A stretch of 6,269 bases of DNA from positions 1-6,269 of the forward strand of contig JAJZKX010000117.1 in NCBI GenBank assembly GCA_021850745.1, in the 5' to 3' direction. Each line of letters opens with the position of its first letter. The first letter of the stretch is position 1. The stretch is from Thermoplasmata archaeon. Its GTDB lineage: Archaea > Thermoplasmatota > Thermoplasmata > Thermoplasmatales > Thermoplasmataceae. Below are positions 1-6,248 of the stretch, one piece after another. The notes below the pieces were generated by a model. The model saw only the letters and a program-made list of their open reading frames with translations. It ran no database searches and had not been told where the DNA came from. Made by a program: the position numbers and the translations under genes.

Positions 1-949
1 GAGGCGATATCATCTGATCCGGGATAACTGCAATTTCCAGGCGACTTCTTCCCCTGTATACGATCGCAGGCGCCTCATTTCCAGTTCCCAGTTCTGATAT
101 GGAGGCTATGAGATCCCTCATGCTCTTTACCGCCTTTCCGTTGAATTCTGTGATGATATCGCCTCTTCGTAATCCCGCAATGTCAGCAGGTCCTCCCGGG
201 ACAGTGGATGCTACCATAACTCCGTCTGCCAGTCCAGTCTTTTCCTGCATTTCAGCAAGATCCTGTGTTGAAACGCCGGAAAGCCCTATCCACGGCCTGC
301 GGACCTTCCCCTGTTCAAGCATCTGCTGTATAAGCGTCTTCACTGTATTGGAAGGTATGGCAAAGCCAACACCCTGAGCGAAGGGCACAATGGCCGTATT
401 CATTCCTATGACCATGCCGTCCACTGTGGCAAGAGGGCCTCCACTGTTGCCGGGATTGATTGCAGCATCTGTCTGAACAAGCCCTTCAGTGATGAACTCG
501 GACCACGGCAGTATACGGCCTACGGCGCTTACCACTCCATATGAAACGGTAGGCCCTCCCGGAAGTGCAAGCGCATTTCCCACGGCAATCACAGGCTGGC
601 CAGGCCTGATGGCGGAAGAATCGCCGAAGTTGCATGAACTGAGGTTCTGGGCATTGATCTTTATGACAGCAAGATCAGTTGCATCATCGTAGCCCACTAT
701 CCTTGCACTGTGTTTCTCATTGTCAGGTGTTATGACAGTTATTCCAGATGATCCAGCCACCACATGAAAGTTTGTGGCAATGTATCCGCTGCTGCTAATT
801 ATCATCCCTGTTCCGGAACCAACTATCCTGTCCATTCTTCCCCACTGGTCTCTACCATATCTTGAGGTCCTTACAGTGACTATGCTGTTCCTGATGTGTT
901 CCACAATATCCGCAATTCCCTGTGAACCATACATTTCCATAATTTTCAC
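1..949 (-). CDS. htrA: HtrA/DegQ-type serine protease with one PDZ domain (3' end cut by window edge)
   Basis: An ATP-independent serine protease or chaperone of the trypsin-fold HtrA family (S1C), which degrades or holds misfolded proteins. Counting from GTG at 949, the triad is visible: His62 in TNFHVV, Asp92 in DLAVI and Ser169 in GNSGGPL. The spacing (30 and 77 residues) is close to that of E. coli DegP. Residues from about 205 to 316 form a PDZ domain containing ADIAGLRRGDIITEFNG. The frame is open to base 1; 316 codons are present, so only the last residues should be missing. The N-terminus has no hydrophobic segment, so the protein looks cytoplasmic, unlike bacterial periplasmic relatives. 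I chose GTG 949 because it lies about 27 bases from a TATA element and 6 bases after AAGG; ATG 940 in the same frame is the alternative. It is divergent from an HxlR-type regulator that may control it. Confidence 0.93.
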   Translation of the reverse strand, partial: MKIMEMYGSQGIADIVEHIRNSIVTVRTSRYGRDQWGRMDRIVGSGTGMIISSSGYIATNFHVVAGSSGITVITPDNEKHSARIVGYDDATDLAVIKINAQNLSSCNFGDSSAIRPGQPVIAVGNALALPGGPTVSYGVVSAVGRILPWSEFITEGLVQTDAAINPGNSGGPLATVDGMVIGMNTAIVPFAQGVGFAIPSNTVKTLIQQMLEQGKVRRPWIGLSGVSTQDLAEMQEKTGLADGVMVASTVPGGPADIAGLRRGDIITEFNGKAVKSMRDLIASISELGTGNEAPAIVYRGRSRLEIAVIPDQMISP

Positions 950-972
950 TTGTATCCTTCAATTCAAAGCTG

Positions 973-980
973 TTATTATA
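973..980. promoter_or_regulatory. Candidate bidirectional TATA element between htrA and the HxlR gene
   Basis: TTATTATA on the plus strand reads TATAATAA on the minus strand. Its centre is about 27 bases from GTG 949 of htrA and about 30 bases from GTG 1007 of the HxlR gene, which fits archaeal TATA placement for (nearly) leaderless transcripts in both directions. The gap between the two genes is only 57 bases, so the two promoters must overlap whichever element is used. This is inferred from spacing and composition only. Confidence 0.5.
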
Positions 981-1006
981 CAGAAAAGGATCAGGAGAGA
1001 CACAAA

Positions 1007-1336
1007 GTGACAACAATGCCATCTGTAAAGTTACTGGAACTGGGGGATCAGGAGGCAGTTATCAATGCACGAAAGGTCATAGAACTGGTTTCAAGAAAAA
1101 ACTCAGTTGAGATAATTTTTCTCCTTGGACTCAGGGGAGCCCTTCGTTTCAATGAAATAAAGAGATCACTAAAGGCAAGGGATACAAAGGGAATAGCCAG
1201 GGCACTGGGCGCACTGGTCAGCAGTGGTGTCGCGGCGAGAGCCGTATACCCATTCAAGCCTCCAGCCGTGGAATACAGGCTCACAGAAAAAGGCGAAGCC
1301 ATCTTCAGGCTGATGGATGAGATGGGACATTTCTGA
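1007..1336 (+). CDS. HxlR-family winged helix-turn-helix transcriptional regulator
   Basis: A 109-residue DNA-binding regulator that acts in the cytoplasm, probably as a dimer. The HxlR pattern is clear: IIFLLGLRGALRFNEIKR (about residues 36-53), then a recognition-helix stretch RALGALVSSGVAAR (65-78), then the wing YPFKPPAVEYRLTEKGEAIF (81-100), which matches the family signature VYP..PP.VEY.LT..G. GTG 1007 is preceded by AGGAG at 993-997, 9 bases upstream. ATG 1016 would drop three residues. An upstream in-frame TTG at 950 would add 19 residues unlike the family and is unlikely. From GTG the protein has no cysteine, so it is not a thiol-redox sensor like some HxlR members. It is divergent from htrA and convergent with the radical SAM gene (27 bases between stops). 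The target is unknown; autoregulation and control of htrA are the simplest inferences. Confidence 0.87.
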   Translation: MTTMPSVKLLELGDQEAVINARKVIELVSRKNSVEIIFLLGLRGALRFNEIKRSLKARDTKGIARALGALVSSGVAARAVYPFKPPAVEYRLTEKGEAIFRLMDEMGHF

Positions 1337-1363
1337 AACCCGGGCGTTGTGATCGGAAATCAT

Positions 1364-2377
1364 TCATGAAAGGTCTCCAGATATGAAGGAGACCACATTG
1401 TCCAGTATCCTCTCCTTGACCATTGATGGATTTTTCCATGAGAACAGAGACGGTTCAAGGTAGCAAGCCAGTGCACATTTGTTGCACTTCTCGTAGGGTT
1501 CCCAGTCATAGGAATTCCATACCTTCCTGATATCAACGTCCCAGACTTTCAGGTCCCCCTTGTACTCATTGAGGACATAACATGGCTGGACGATCCTTCC
1601 AGACGGATCGATGTTTATGGTGAGCCATGGCTTGCATCTCCAGCTTTCACCAAGATACCATGAATTTACAACAGCCTCGAAGTACTGGGAAGAATTCACG
1701 ATCGGATACCCTTCATTCTTCATGGCCTTAAGTGTGTTGATGGCATCCAGGAGCCTGGTGCGATCGGGAGATTTTGGGTCAGCTGTTGAATAGTCGTATG
1801 CAATCTGGAAATTTATGCTCACCTTGAGCTTTACAGCCAGATCCACCAGATCTTTCGCCTGATGCATATTGTCCCTTGTTATTGTGGAACTGATGGCCAT
1901 TGGGATATGATCCCTGGCTGCCTGGATCCCTTCCACAGCATGCTTGAAAGAGCCGCTGACTCCGCGAAGGGTGTCGTGGAGTTCTCCGATGCCATCAAGT
2001 GATACAAATAGGTAATTCAGGTGATCCTTGACATCGTTCAGCCTGGCTTTAAGGAGCCAACCATTGCTTACCATGGATGTGTGGAACCTCTTATGGGACT
2101 CCTGAAGTATGTCTCCTATATCCTTCCTGAGTAGTGGCTCGCCGCCCTCAAAACCCAGGAATGAGACTCCTCCACGCTTGAGTGCCTCCATCATCCTTAT
2201 CTCGTCATCAAGGCTCAGGAGTTCTTCGTCCTCCCTTCTCCAGAAAGGGCACATGCTGCATTTGAGATTGCAGCCGTAAAGCAGTTTGTGGCCCGCAATA
2301 ACAGGAACCTTAGATCCGTTGATTCCCTTCATTGATCTCAGTATGCTTCTGCCCACTACAGGCCTCAAAAGCGCCAT
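1364..2377 (-). CDS. Radical SAM enzyme with SPASM/twitch-like C-terminal Fe-S domain, substrate unknown
   Basis: A 337-residue radical SAM protein that should cleave S-adenosylmethionine at a [4Fe-4S] cluster to start a radical reaction. The cluster motif CxxxCxxC is C36, C40 and C43, followed by the SAM-contacting GGEP at 78-81 and a typical TIM-barrel middle section with SMVSNGWLL and LFVSLDG. The C-terminal part has five more cysteines, C248, C266, C298, C301 and C305, arranged like a SPASM or twitch domain that binds an auxiliary cluster. SPASM proteins often modify peptides or act in cofactor synthesis, but nothing here identifies the substrate and no precursor peptide is evident nearby. 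ATG 2377 has no Shine-Dalgarno sequence but sits about 26 bases from a TATA-like element, which suggests a leaderless mRNA; Met16 is an alternative start. The gene probably stands alone, as a T-run terminator separates it from the upstream same-strand gene. Confidence 0.9.
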   Translation of the reverse strand: MALLRPVVGRSILRSMKGINGSKVPVIAGHKLLYGCNLKCSMCPFWRREDEELLSLDDEIRMMEALKRGGVSFLGFEGGEPLLRKDIGDILQESHKRFHTSMVSNGWLLKARLNDVKDHLNYLFVSLDGIGELHDTLRGVSGSFKHAVEGIQAARDHIPMAISSTITRDNMHQAKDLVDLAVKLKVSINFQIAYDYSTADPKSPDRTRLLDAINTLKAMKNEGYPIVNSSQYFEAVVNSWYLGESWRCKPWLTINIDPSGRIVQPCYVLNEYKGDLKVWDVDIRKVWNSYDWEPYEKCNKCALACYLEPSLFSWKNPSMVKERILDNVVSFISGDLS

Positions 2378-2398
2378 GTGATTAATAACAGTGTCCAG

Positions 2399-2407
2399 TA
2401 TTCATAC
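2399..2407 (-). promoter_or_regulatory. Candidate TATA element of the radical SAM gene
   Basis: GTATGAATA on the minus strand is centred about 26 bases upstream of ATG 2377, the same spacing seen at the other promoters in the window. It departs from the archaeal consensus, so support comes mainly from position and from the lack of any Shine-Dalgarno sequence. Confidence 0.35.
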
Positions 2408-2439
2408 TTTACGTTACAGCTCAAACCTATGCGTCATCG

Positions 2440-2445
2440 AAAAAA
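2440..2445 (-). terminator. Oligo-T terminator after the sequon-rich membrane protein gene
   Basis: Six consecutive T on the minus strand lie about 25 bases past the stop codon of the 2470-3006 gene. Archaeal RNA polymerase can terminate at U-runs without a hairpin, and this is the only such run in the 92-base gap. It suggests that this gene and the radical SAM gene are separate transcripts. Confidence 0.5.
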
Positions 2446-2469
2446 GGTCTGGATAAGGTTCAAATCAGC

Positions 2470-3006
2470 TCAGATTCTCAGGAGGGAAATACCGATTCCC
2501 GATGCCCTGCTTGAGGTCTCTACAAGTATCTCCACAATGTAGGGATAATACTGTCCGGTTCCTGGGCTTGAAGTTTTCATTTCCTGAAAACCAGTCTGGT
2601 TGATATACAGCGTCAAATTCAGCGATACAGTGGAATTTGCCGGGATGGGTTCTGTCATATAATTGTAGGGGTATGAGGTTTTGTTCAGGTAAGTCAGGTT
2701 ATATATGGAATATACCTCAACTGGGCTCTGTTTTTGAATCAAGGAAAGGTTTGAAGGAGACACATCAAATATGTAGACTGGTGAAGAGCTGCTGGTGATG
2801 TTTACAGTCAGATTAATAGTCTGATTGGCTGAAAGTATGGGAAATAACGTGCTATTCTGCGGGGACGATACGGCCAGGCCCTGGCTTGATGGGGTTATGG
2901 CCGTGGTGGTGGATGAAGACCCATGGGAAATTGTTTCATATGTTATTCCGCTGAATGCAACAAGCATCACCACTGCTATGAGTGCAGCAACTTTACCTGA
3001 AATCAT
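2470..3006 (-). CDS. Membrane-anchored extracytoplasmic protein saturated with N-glycosylation sequons, unknown function
   Basis: I do not recognise this 178-residue protein. Residues about 6-22 form one hydrophobic segment after a short MISGK start, which should act as a signal anchor or signal peptide and put the rest outside the cell. Residues 29-50 are a Ser/Thr-rich linker. The remainder alternates polar and hydrophobic residues, as expected of a beta-sandwich. Ten N-X-S/T sequons are present (N51, N61, N65, N69, N86, N103, N108, N124, N130, N136), covering 10 of the 11 Asn residues. There is no Cys and no Trp. A heavily glycosylated surface protein is the natural inference, as archaeal cell surfaces of this kind carry N-glycans. 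The ATG is about 28 bases from a strong TATA box and has no Shine-Dalgarno sequence, so it is likely leaderless. It diverges from the DHA2 exporter gene and could share its regulation. Confidence 0.8.
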   Translation of the reverse strand: MISGKVAALIAVVMLVAFSGITYETISHGSSSTTTAITPSSQGLAVSSPQNSTLFPILSANQTINLTVNITSSSSPVYIFDVSPSNLSLIQKQSPVEVYSIYNLTYLNKTSYPYNYMTEPIPANSTVSLNLTLYINQTGFQEMKTSSPGTGQYYPYIVEILVETSSRASGIGISLLRI

Positions 3007-3030
3007 AATGGGACAGCAATATCCAGCGAT

Positions 3031-3037
3031 TATAAAA
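3031..3037 (-). promoter_or_regulatory. TATA box of the sequon-rich membrane protein gene
   Basis: TTTTATA on the minus strand is centred about 28 bases from ATG 3006, a good match to an archaeal TATA box in sequence and position. With no Shine-Dalgarno sequence before the ATG, the mRNA is probably leaderless. Confidence 0.6.
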
Positions 3038-3050
3038 CCATTCCTAATTT

Positions 3051-3062
3051 CTAACTAACTAA
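3051..3062. repeat. Three tandem CTAA units between two divergent promoters
   Basis: CTAA occurs three times in a row, with a fourth copy at 3044-3047, in the roughly 28 bases that separate the two outward-facing TATA boxes. The location suits the TFB recognition elements of either promoter or a regulator site. It may equally be chance in an AT-rich spacer. Confidence 0.3.
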
Positions 3063-3065
3063 TTA

Positions 3066-3071
3066 TTTATA
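3066..3071 (+). promoter_or_regulatory. TATA box of the DHA2 exporter operon
   Basis: TTTATA, within the longer ATTATTTATA, is centred about 29 bases before ATG 3098. That puts the transcript start within a few bases of the start codon, and there is no Shine-Dalgarno sequence before it. It faces away from the TATA box at 3031-3037. Confidence 0.6.
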
Positions 3072-3077
3072 GCAAAA

Positions 3078-3086
3078 GGAAATTCC
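3078..3086. promoter_or_regulatory. Candidate operator: GGAAATTCC palindrome downstream of the exporter TATA box
   Basis: GGAA and TTCC flank a single central A, between the TATA box and ATG 3098. A repressor bound here would block the polymerase. The MarR protein encoded in the same operon is the obvious candidate, though its sites are usually longer than 9 bases and no second copy was seen at its own internal promoter. Confidence 0.25.
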
Positions 3087-3097
3087 CTGCTGATAAG

Positions 3098-4954
3098 ATG
3101 GTACAATATAAATGGGTTGCACTGTCAAATACCACAATTGGAGTGCTGATGGCCTCAATCAACAGCACCATCATGCTGATTTCCCTGCCTGCAATATTCC
3201 GTGGCATAAATATAGATCCATTCTCATCGGGTTCTTTCGTTTACCTTCTCTGGATACTCATGGGCTACATGGTAGTTACAGCCGTGATGCTTGTCACCGT
3301 GGGCAGGCTCTCAGATATTTTTGGCAGGGTACGACTTTTCAACTTCGGGTTCCTGATTTTCACGGTTGGGTCAATACTGCTTTTCATAACACCCAACAAG
3401 GGTGATCTTGGTGCCCAGGAGATCATAATATTCCGTATGGTACAGGCAATAGGGGGGTCATTCCTCTTCGCCAATTCAGCCGCAATAATAACGGACAGCT
3501 TTGGCCCAACAGAACGTGGCAAGGCCATGGGTATAAATCAGATAGCTGCTCTGGCCGGATCACTGGTGGGCCTTATTCTTGGAGGGCTCCTTGCCACAAT
3601 TAACTGGAGGTACGTATTTCTGGTTAGTGTGCCCGTCGGCATACTTGGAACAGTGTGGTCATACCTCAAGCTGAAGGATCACTCCATAAGGCACAAGGAT
3701 CAGAAAGTAGACATTGCTGGAAATATTACATTTGCTGGTGGACTTACACTTATCCTATTGGGCATTACATACGGTCTGATGCCTTACGGGACATCATCCA
3801 TGGGCTGGGGAAACCCGTGGGTCATAACGTCCATAATTGCAGGGTTTGCAATGGTTGTGGCATTCGTGCTTGTTGAGAGGGTTGTAGCACAGCCAATGTT
3901 CAACCTTTCACTTTTCAAGAACAGAGCGTTCACCACAGGAAGCGTTGCAGGGATGCTGCAGTCAATGGGCATGGGCGGGGCAATGTTCATGATCATAATC
4001 CTGCTGCAGGGAGTCTGGCTTCCTCTCCACGGATACTCATACACAAGCGTTCCTTTCTGGGCAGGCATATACATGATACCCATGATGGCAGGCTTCGTTG
4101 TTCTGGGCCCAATCAGCGGCGCTATCTCAGACAGGGCGGGTGCCAGGACAATATCCACAATCGGAATGGCAATCAGCGCTGTCTCCTTCATACTGCTTTC
4201 AACCCTGAGCTATAATTTCTCGTATCCTGTTTTCGGTGCAATGCTGTTTATGATGGGATCAGGGATGGGTCTATTTGCAGCCCCAAATATAACGGCAATT
4301 ATGAACTCAGTTCAACCGCAGCTTCGTGGGGTTGCTTCAGGCATGAGAGCCACACTGCAGAACACAGGCCAGACTGCAAGCATGGGCATATTCTTCACCA
4401 TAGTTCTCGTATCGCTCACATCAAAGCTCCCATCAGCATTTACAGTGGCACTGGGTCAGGCTGGAGCTCCTGAGCTTATCCCGTTTTTCATAAAGATTCC
4501 ACCCACTTCAGCACTGTTTTCAGCCTTCCTTGGATATAACCCGGTTGCCACCATACTGAGCCTGTTTCCAAAGGGATCGGTCTCTTCCATTCTGAATCCT
4601 GGCGTTGTAACATACCTTGAAGGTAAGACCTGGTTCCCACACGCACTGGCCGGGGCCTTCATGGGGGCCCTGAGGATGTCATTCTACATAGGTGCAGCAA
4701 TATTCGCAATGGCGGCCCTTTTATCGGCACTCAGAGGAAAAAGATACATTTACGGCGAACCAACAACTGCCGATATCGGGGAAATGACCGAGAGCGCAGT
4801 ACAATCTCCCGTGAGCAGCCCTGGCATGTCAAAAGCACAGCAGTCATTTGAAGTGACAGAGGCTAAATCATCAGGGAAAGATTTAACTGAAAATAATGTT
4901 ATAAATAAGGGAGATAAGGCAAGATTGAACACTACGGAGGAATCAATTGACTGA
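3098..4954 (+). CDS. DHA2-family (14-helix) MFS drug/H+ antiporter
   Basis: A 618-residue inner-membrane exporter of the EmrB/QacA type, expected to pump hydrophobic or toxic compounds out in exchange for protons. Helix 1 carries [16 protein letters not shown] (18-33). Motif [12 protein letters not shown], is at 69-79. The antiporter motif C region [12 protein letters not shown] follows GINQIAALA and precedes [14 protein letters not shown]. Further helices run to about residue 545, consistent with 14 in all, with a long loop before the last one. About 73 hydrophilic Ser/Thr/Glu-rich residues then form a cytoplasmic tail, longer than usual. The Asn at position 22, where many DHA2 proteins have Asp, is as I recall shared by a subfamily also found in Actinobacteria, which would fit gene transfer; this is from memory. 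ATG 3098 has a TATA box at leaderless distance. The stop overlaps the MarR start by 8 bases, so the two genes form an operon. Confidence 0.93.
   Translation: MVQYKWVALSNTTIGVLMASINSTIMLISLPAIFRGINIDPFSSGSFVYLLWILMGYMVVTAVMLVTVGRLSDIFGRVRLFNFGFLIFTVGSILLFITPNKGDLGAQEIIIFRMVQAIGGSFLFANSAAIITDSFGPTERGKAMGINQIAALAGSLVGLILGGLLATINWRYVFLVSVPVGILGTVWSYLKLKDHSIRHKDQKVDIAGNITFAGGLTLILLGITYGLMPYGTSSMGWGNPWVITSIIAGFAMVVAFVLVERVVAQPMFNLSLFKNRAFTTGSVAGMLQSMGMGGAMFMIIILLQGVWLPLHGYSYTSVPFWAGIYMIPMMAGFVVLGPISGAISDRAGARTISTIGMAISAVSFILLSTLSYNFSYPVFGAMLFMMGSGMGLFAAPNITAIMNSVQPQLRGVASGMRATLQNTGQTASMGIFFTIVLVSLTSKLPSAFTVALGQAGAPELIPFFIKIPPTSALFSAFLGYNPVATILSLFPKGSVSSILNPGVVTYLEGKTWFPHALAGAFMGALRMSFYIGAAIFAMAALLSALRGKRYIYGEPTTADIGEMTESAVQSPVSSPGMSKAQQSFEVTEAKSSGKDLTENNVINKGDKARLNTTEESID
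4899..4907 (+). promoter_or_regulatory. Candidate internal promoter for the MarR gene inside the exporter gene
   Basis: TTATAAATA is one of the best archaeal TATA matches in the window, yet it lies inside the coding sequence for the exporter's C-terminal tail. Transcription starting about 27 bases downstream (near 4930) would give a leader of about 17 bases that just includes the GGAGG at 4936-4940. This would allow the regulator to be made without the pump. Confidence 0.4.
4936..4940 (+). promoter_or_regulatory. Shine-Dalgarno GGAGG that fixes the MarR TTG start
   Basis: GGAGG, a full match to the CCUCC at the end of 16S rRNA, is 6 bases before TTG 4947. No in-frame ATG occurs until Met60, far inside the protein, so this site decides the start. 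It is the clearest ribosome binding site in the window. Confidence 0.85.
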
Positions 4955-5411
4955 AGAAAAGAAGGAATCACCCTGCGATCTGGATACAATCGATCTATGG
5001 CACATATTTTCCCGTGTCTTCAGGAACGGAAAAAAGCTCATAGAGCGGGAGCTTGAGAAAATTGGCATAAAGCCCACTGAATTGAGGGTACTTTTTTCAC
5101 TTTCAAAGGATCACGACACAACCATGAACTCTCTGGCCACGGAGAACGATGTCACGGGGCCATGGATAACGGGCGTTGTAGATGAGCTTGAAAAGAAAGG
5201 GTACGTGACAAAAGTAAGGAGTGCCACAGATCGAAGAATAATCAAAGTTTCCATAACTGATTATGGGAATGAGGCCCTTGCGCAGGGGATAAAGGTATAC
5301 AACAAGCTCATAGAGCTGGTTTTAAGGAATCTTTCCCCGGAAGAATCTGCGGAATTCAGGTCCATACTGTCAAAGATAGAGATTGCCCTGAGCGATCAGG
5401 CGGACAGGTAA
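4947..5411 (+). CDS. MarR-family transcriptional regulator of the exporter operon
   Basis: A 154-residue winged-helix repressor of the MarR family, which as a dimer usually leaves its operator when it binds a small aromatic or toxic ligand. Residues about 12-40 form the N-terminal dimerisation helix ([20 protein letters not shown]). [12 protein letters not shown] (41-52) begins the DNA-binding domain, the recognition helix is around 70-83 ([14 protein letters not shown]), and the wing carries the family's D95-R96-R97 followed by KVSITDYG. The C-terminal helices close the dimer interface. The start is TTG behind a perfect GGAGG. The first 8 bases overlap the exporter gene, so translation is probably coupled, and an internal TATA-like element may add separate transcription. 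By analogy with MarR/efflux pairs it should repress this operon; note the order, exporter first, opposite to emrRAB. Confidence 0.92.
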   Translation: MTEEKKESPCDLDTIDLWHIFSRVFRNGKKLIERELEKIGIKPTELRVLFSLSKDHDTTMNSLATENDVTGPWITGVVDELEKKGYVTKVRSATDRRIIKVSITDYGNEALAQGIKVYNKLIELVLRNLSPEESAEFRSILSKIEIALSDQADR

Positions 5412-5429
5412 GATTAAAATTTTCGGCAA

Positions 5430-5446
5430 TGCATTGAAGAAATGCA
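5430..5446 (+). repeat. Small inverted repeat in the gap after the MarR gene
   Basis: TGCATT and AATGCA form a 6-bp stem with a 5-base loop, 18 bases after the MarR stop and just after a TTTT run at 5420-5423. It could contribute weakly to transcription termination or mRNA stability, but the stem is short and AT-rich. The rest of the gap to 5529 shows nothing convincing apart from an imperfect repeat of TGCAGGTAAA (5443-5452) and TGCAGGGTAAA (5510-5520). Confidence 0.2.
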
Positions 5447-5530
5447 GGTAAACCCGGCCCATTGCCATACTTTTCCGGTAGCAGTCAGCAGTATCCTGAA
5501 ACAGCAAACTGCAGGGTAAATGCAACCAGC

Positions 5531-5538
5531 TTTTAATA
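5531..5538 (+). promoter_or_regulatory. Candidate TATA box of the disrupted MFS symporter gene
   Basis: TTTTAATA is centred about 27 bases before ATG 5562, the same distance seen at the other leaderless promoters here. The ATG it points to is followed directly by TAA, so the promoter seems intact while the reading frame is not. Confidence 0.5.
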
Positions 5539-5561
5539 CGCGGAATTGTCCCCTCTTCGCA

Positions 5562-6248
5562 ATGTAAATTTCAAATCAATCGCCAAAAAGTGTCAACCCG
5601 TGGTCAGTATACCCCGGCGCCATAGCCGGTTGGATAATGGACGCATTCAATCTCAGCATGATGTTCCTGCTGGTACCGGTAATTGCAAACCAGTTCTTCC
5701 CTGCAAATGATGGGCTTGCAATAATAGGGACGTGGAGCATCTACACGACAGCATTCATTTTCAGGCCGGCGGGAGACCTGATATTTGGAAGGCTTGGAGA
5801 TCGAATAGGCCGCAAAAATACAATGACTATCACACTTCTTGGACTTGGTCTTATAACATTTGCCACTGGTTTCCTGCCGGTGTATGCCATTGTTGGAATA
5901 GCTGCCCCGCTGCTGCTTTTCTTTTTCAGGATAATCACGGGAATATTTGCAGGGGGAGAATACGGAAATGGTTCATCCATCTTGATGGAGTCCGTGAAAG
6001 GAACGAAACGCGGCATCTGGGGCGCTGCAATTCAGAGCGGATATCCCCTGGGATATACTCTTGCTGCAATCATTTTCCTGTACCTCCATTATGTATTTCC
6101 CGGAACCGGGTTTACTATTACAGGATGGCGCTGGATGTTCTGGATAGGCATAGTGCCAGCAGTCATAGGGCTTGTAATCCGTCTAAAAATGCCTGAATCA
6201 GCCATGTGGCTTGATACCAGGAACAAGGCGAAGCTGCGGTTGAACTGA
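5562..6248 (+). pseudogene. MFS metabolite:H+ symporter (SHS/sialate-carboxylate type), N-terminal half, apparently broken
   Basis: This encodes the first half of a major facilitator symporter that normally imports an organic acid or similar metabolite with protons. From ATG 5637 there are 203 residues: the rest of helix 1, motif A GRLGDRIGRK at 51-60, then FRIITGIFAGGEYGNG and GAAIQSGYPLGYTLA, typical of the NanT/JEN-like group, ending near helix 6. A complete protein would have about 12 helices and 400 or more residues. The homology-like frame runs upstream of 5637 (SVYPGAIAGWIMDAF, the start of helix 1), but has no ATG, GTG or TTG before an in-frame TAA at 5565-5567. That TAA is codon 2 after ATG 5562, the ATG at promoter distance. 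At the 3' end TGA closes the frame at 6248, while another frame continues with hydrophobic codons to the window edge. Nonsense plus frameshift, or sequence errors, are likely. If translated, only ATG 5637 is usable (5637-6248). Confidence 0.6.

Noticed and set aside
950..1006. Upstream in-frame TTG at 950 as the start of the HxlR gene, adding 19 residues with a cysteine.
   Set aside because: The extra residues do not resemble the family, have no ribosome binding site and would cover the probable promoter; GTG 1007 fits better.
99..1010. Several plus-strand open frames across the htrA region.
   Set aside because: They are shadows of the protease, whose minus-strand frame carries the full catalytic triad and PDZ domain.
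1337..1363. CCCGGG palindrome between the convergent stops as a possible terminator.
   Set aside because: It is 6 bases with no loop and no following T-run on either strand.
2430..2543. A 37-codon plus-strand frame from ATG 2430 encoding a basic peptide, possible precursor for the radical SAM enzyme.
   Set aside because: It is antisense to the 3' end of the sequon-rich protein gene, has no ribosome binding site and no peptide-precursor features.
2378..3006. The radical SAM gene and the sequon-rich protein gene as a maturase-substrate operon.
   Set aside because: They are 92 bases apart with a T6 run and a separate TATA-like element between them, and the second protein has no Cys or core-peptide region.
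3784..4191. A 135-codon minus-strand frame inside the exporter gene.
   Set aside because: The plus strand has clear DHA2 motifs throughout; the antisense frame is a by-product of codon bias.
5442..5519. A 25-codon frame starting at ATG 5442 in the gap after the MarR gene.
   Set aside because: There is no promoter at the right distance and no Shine-Dalgarno sequence, and the peptide has no recognisable character.
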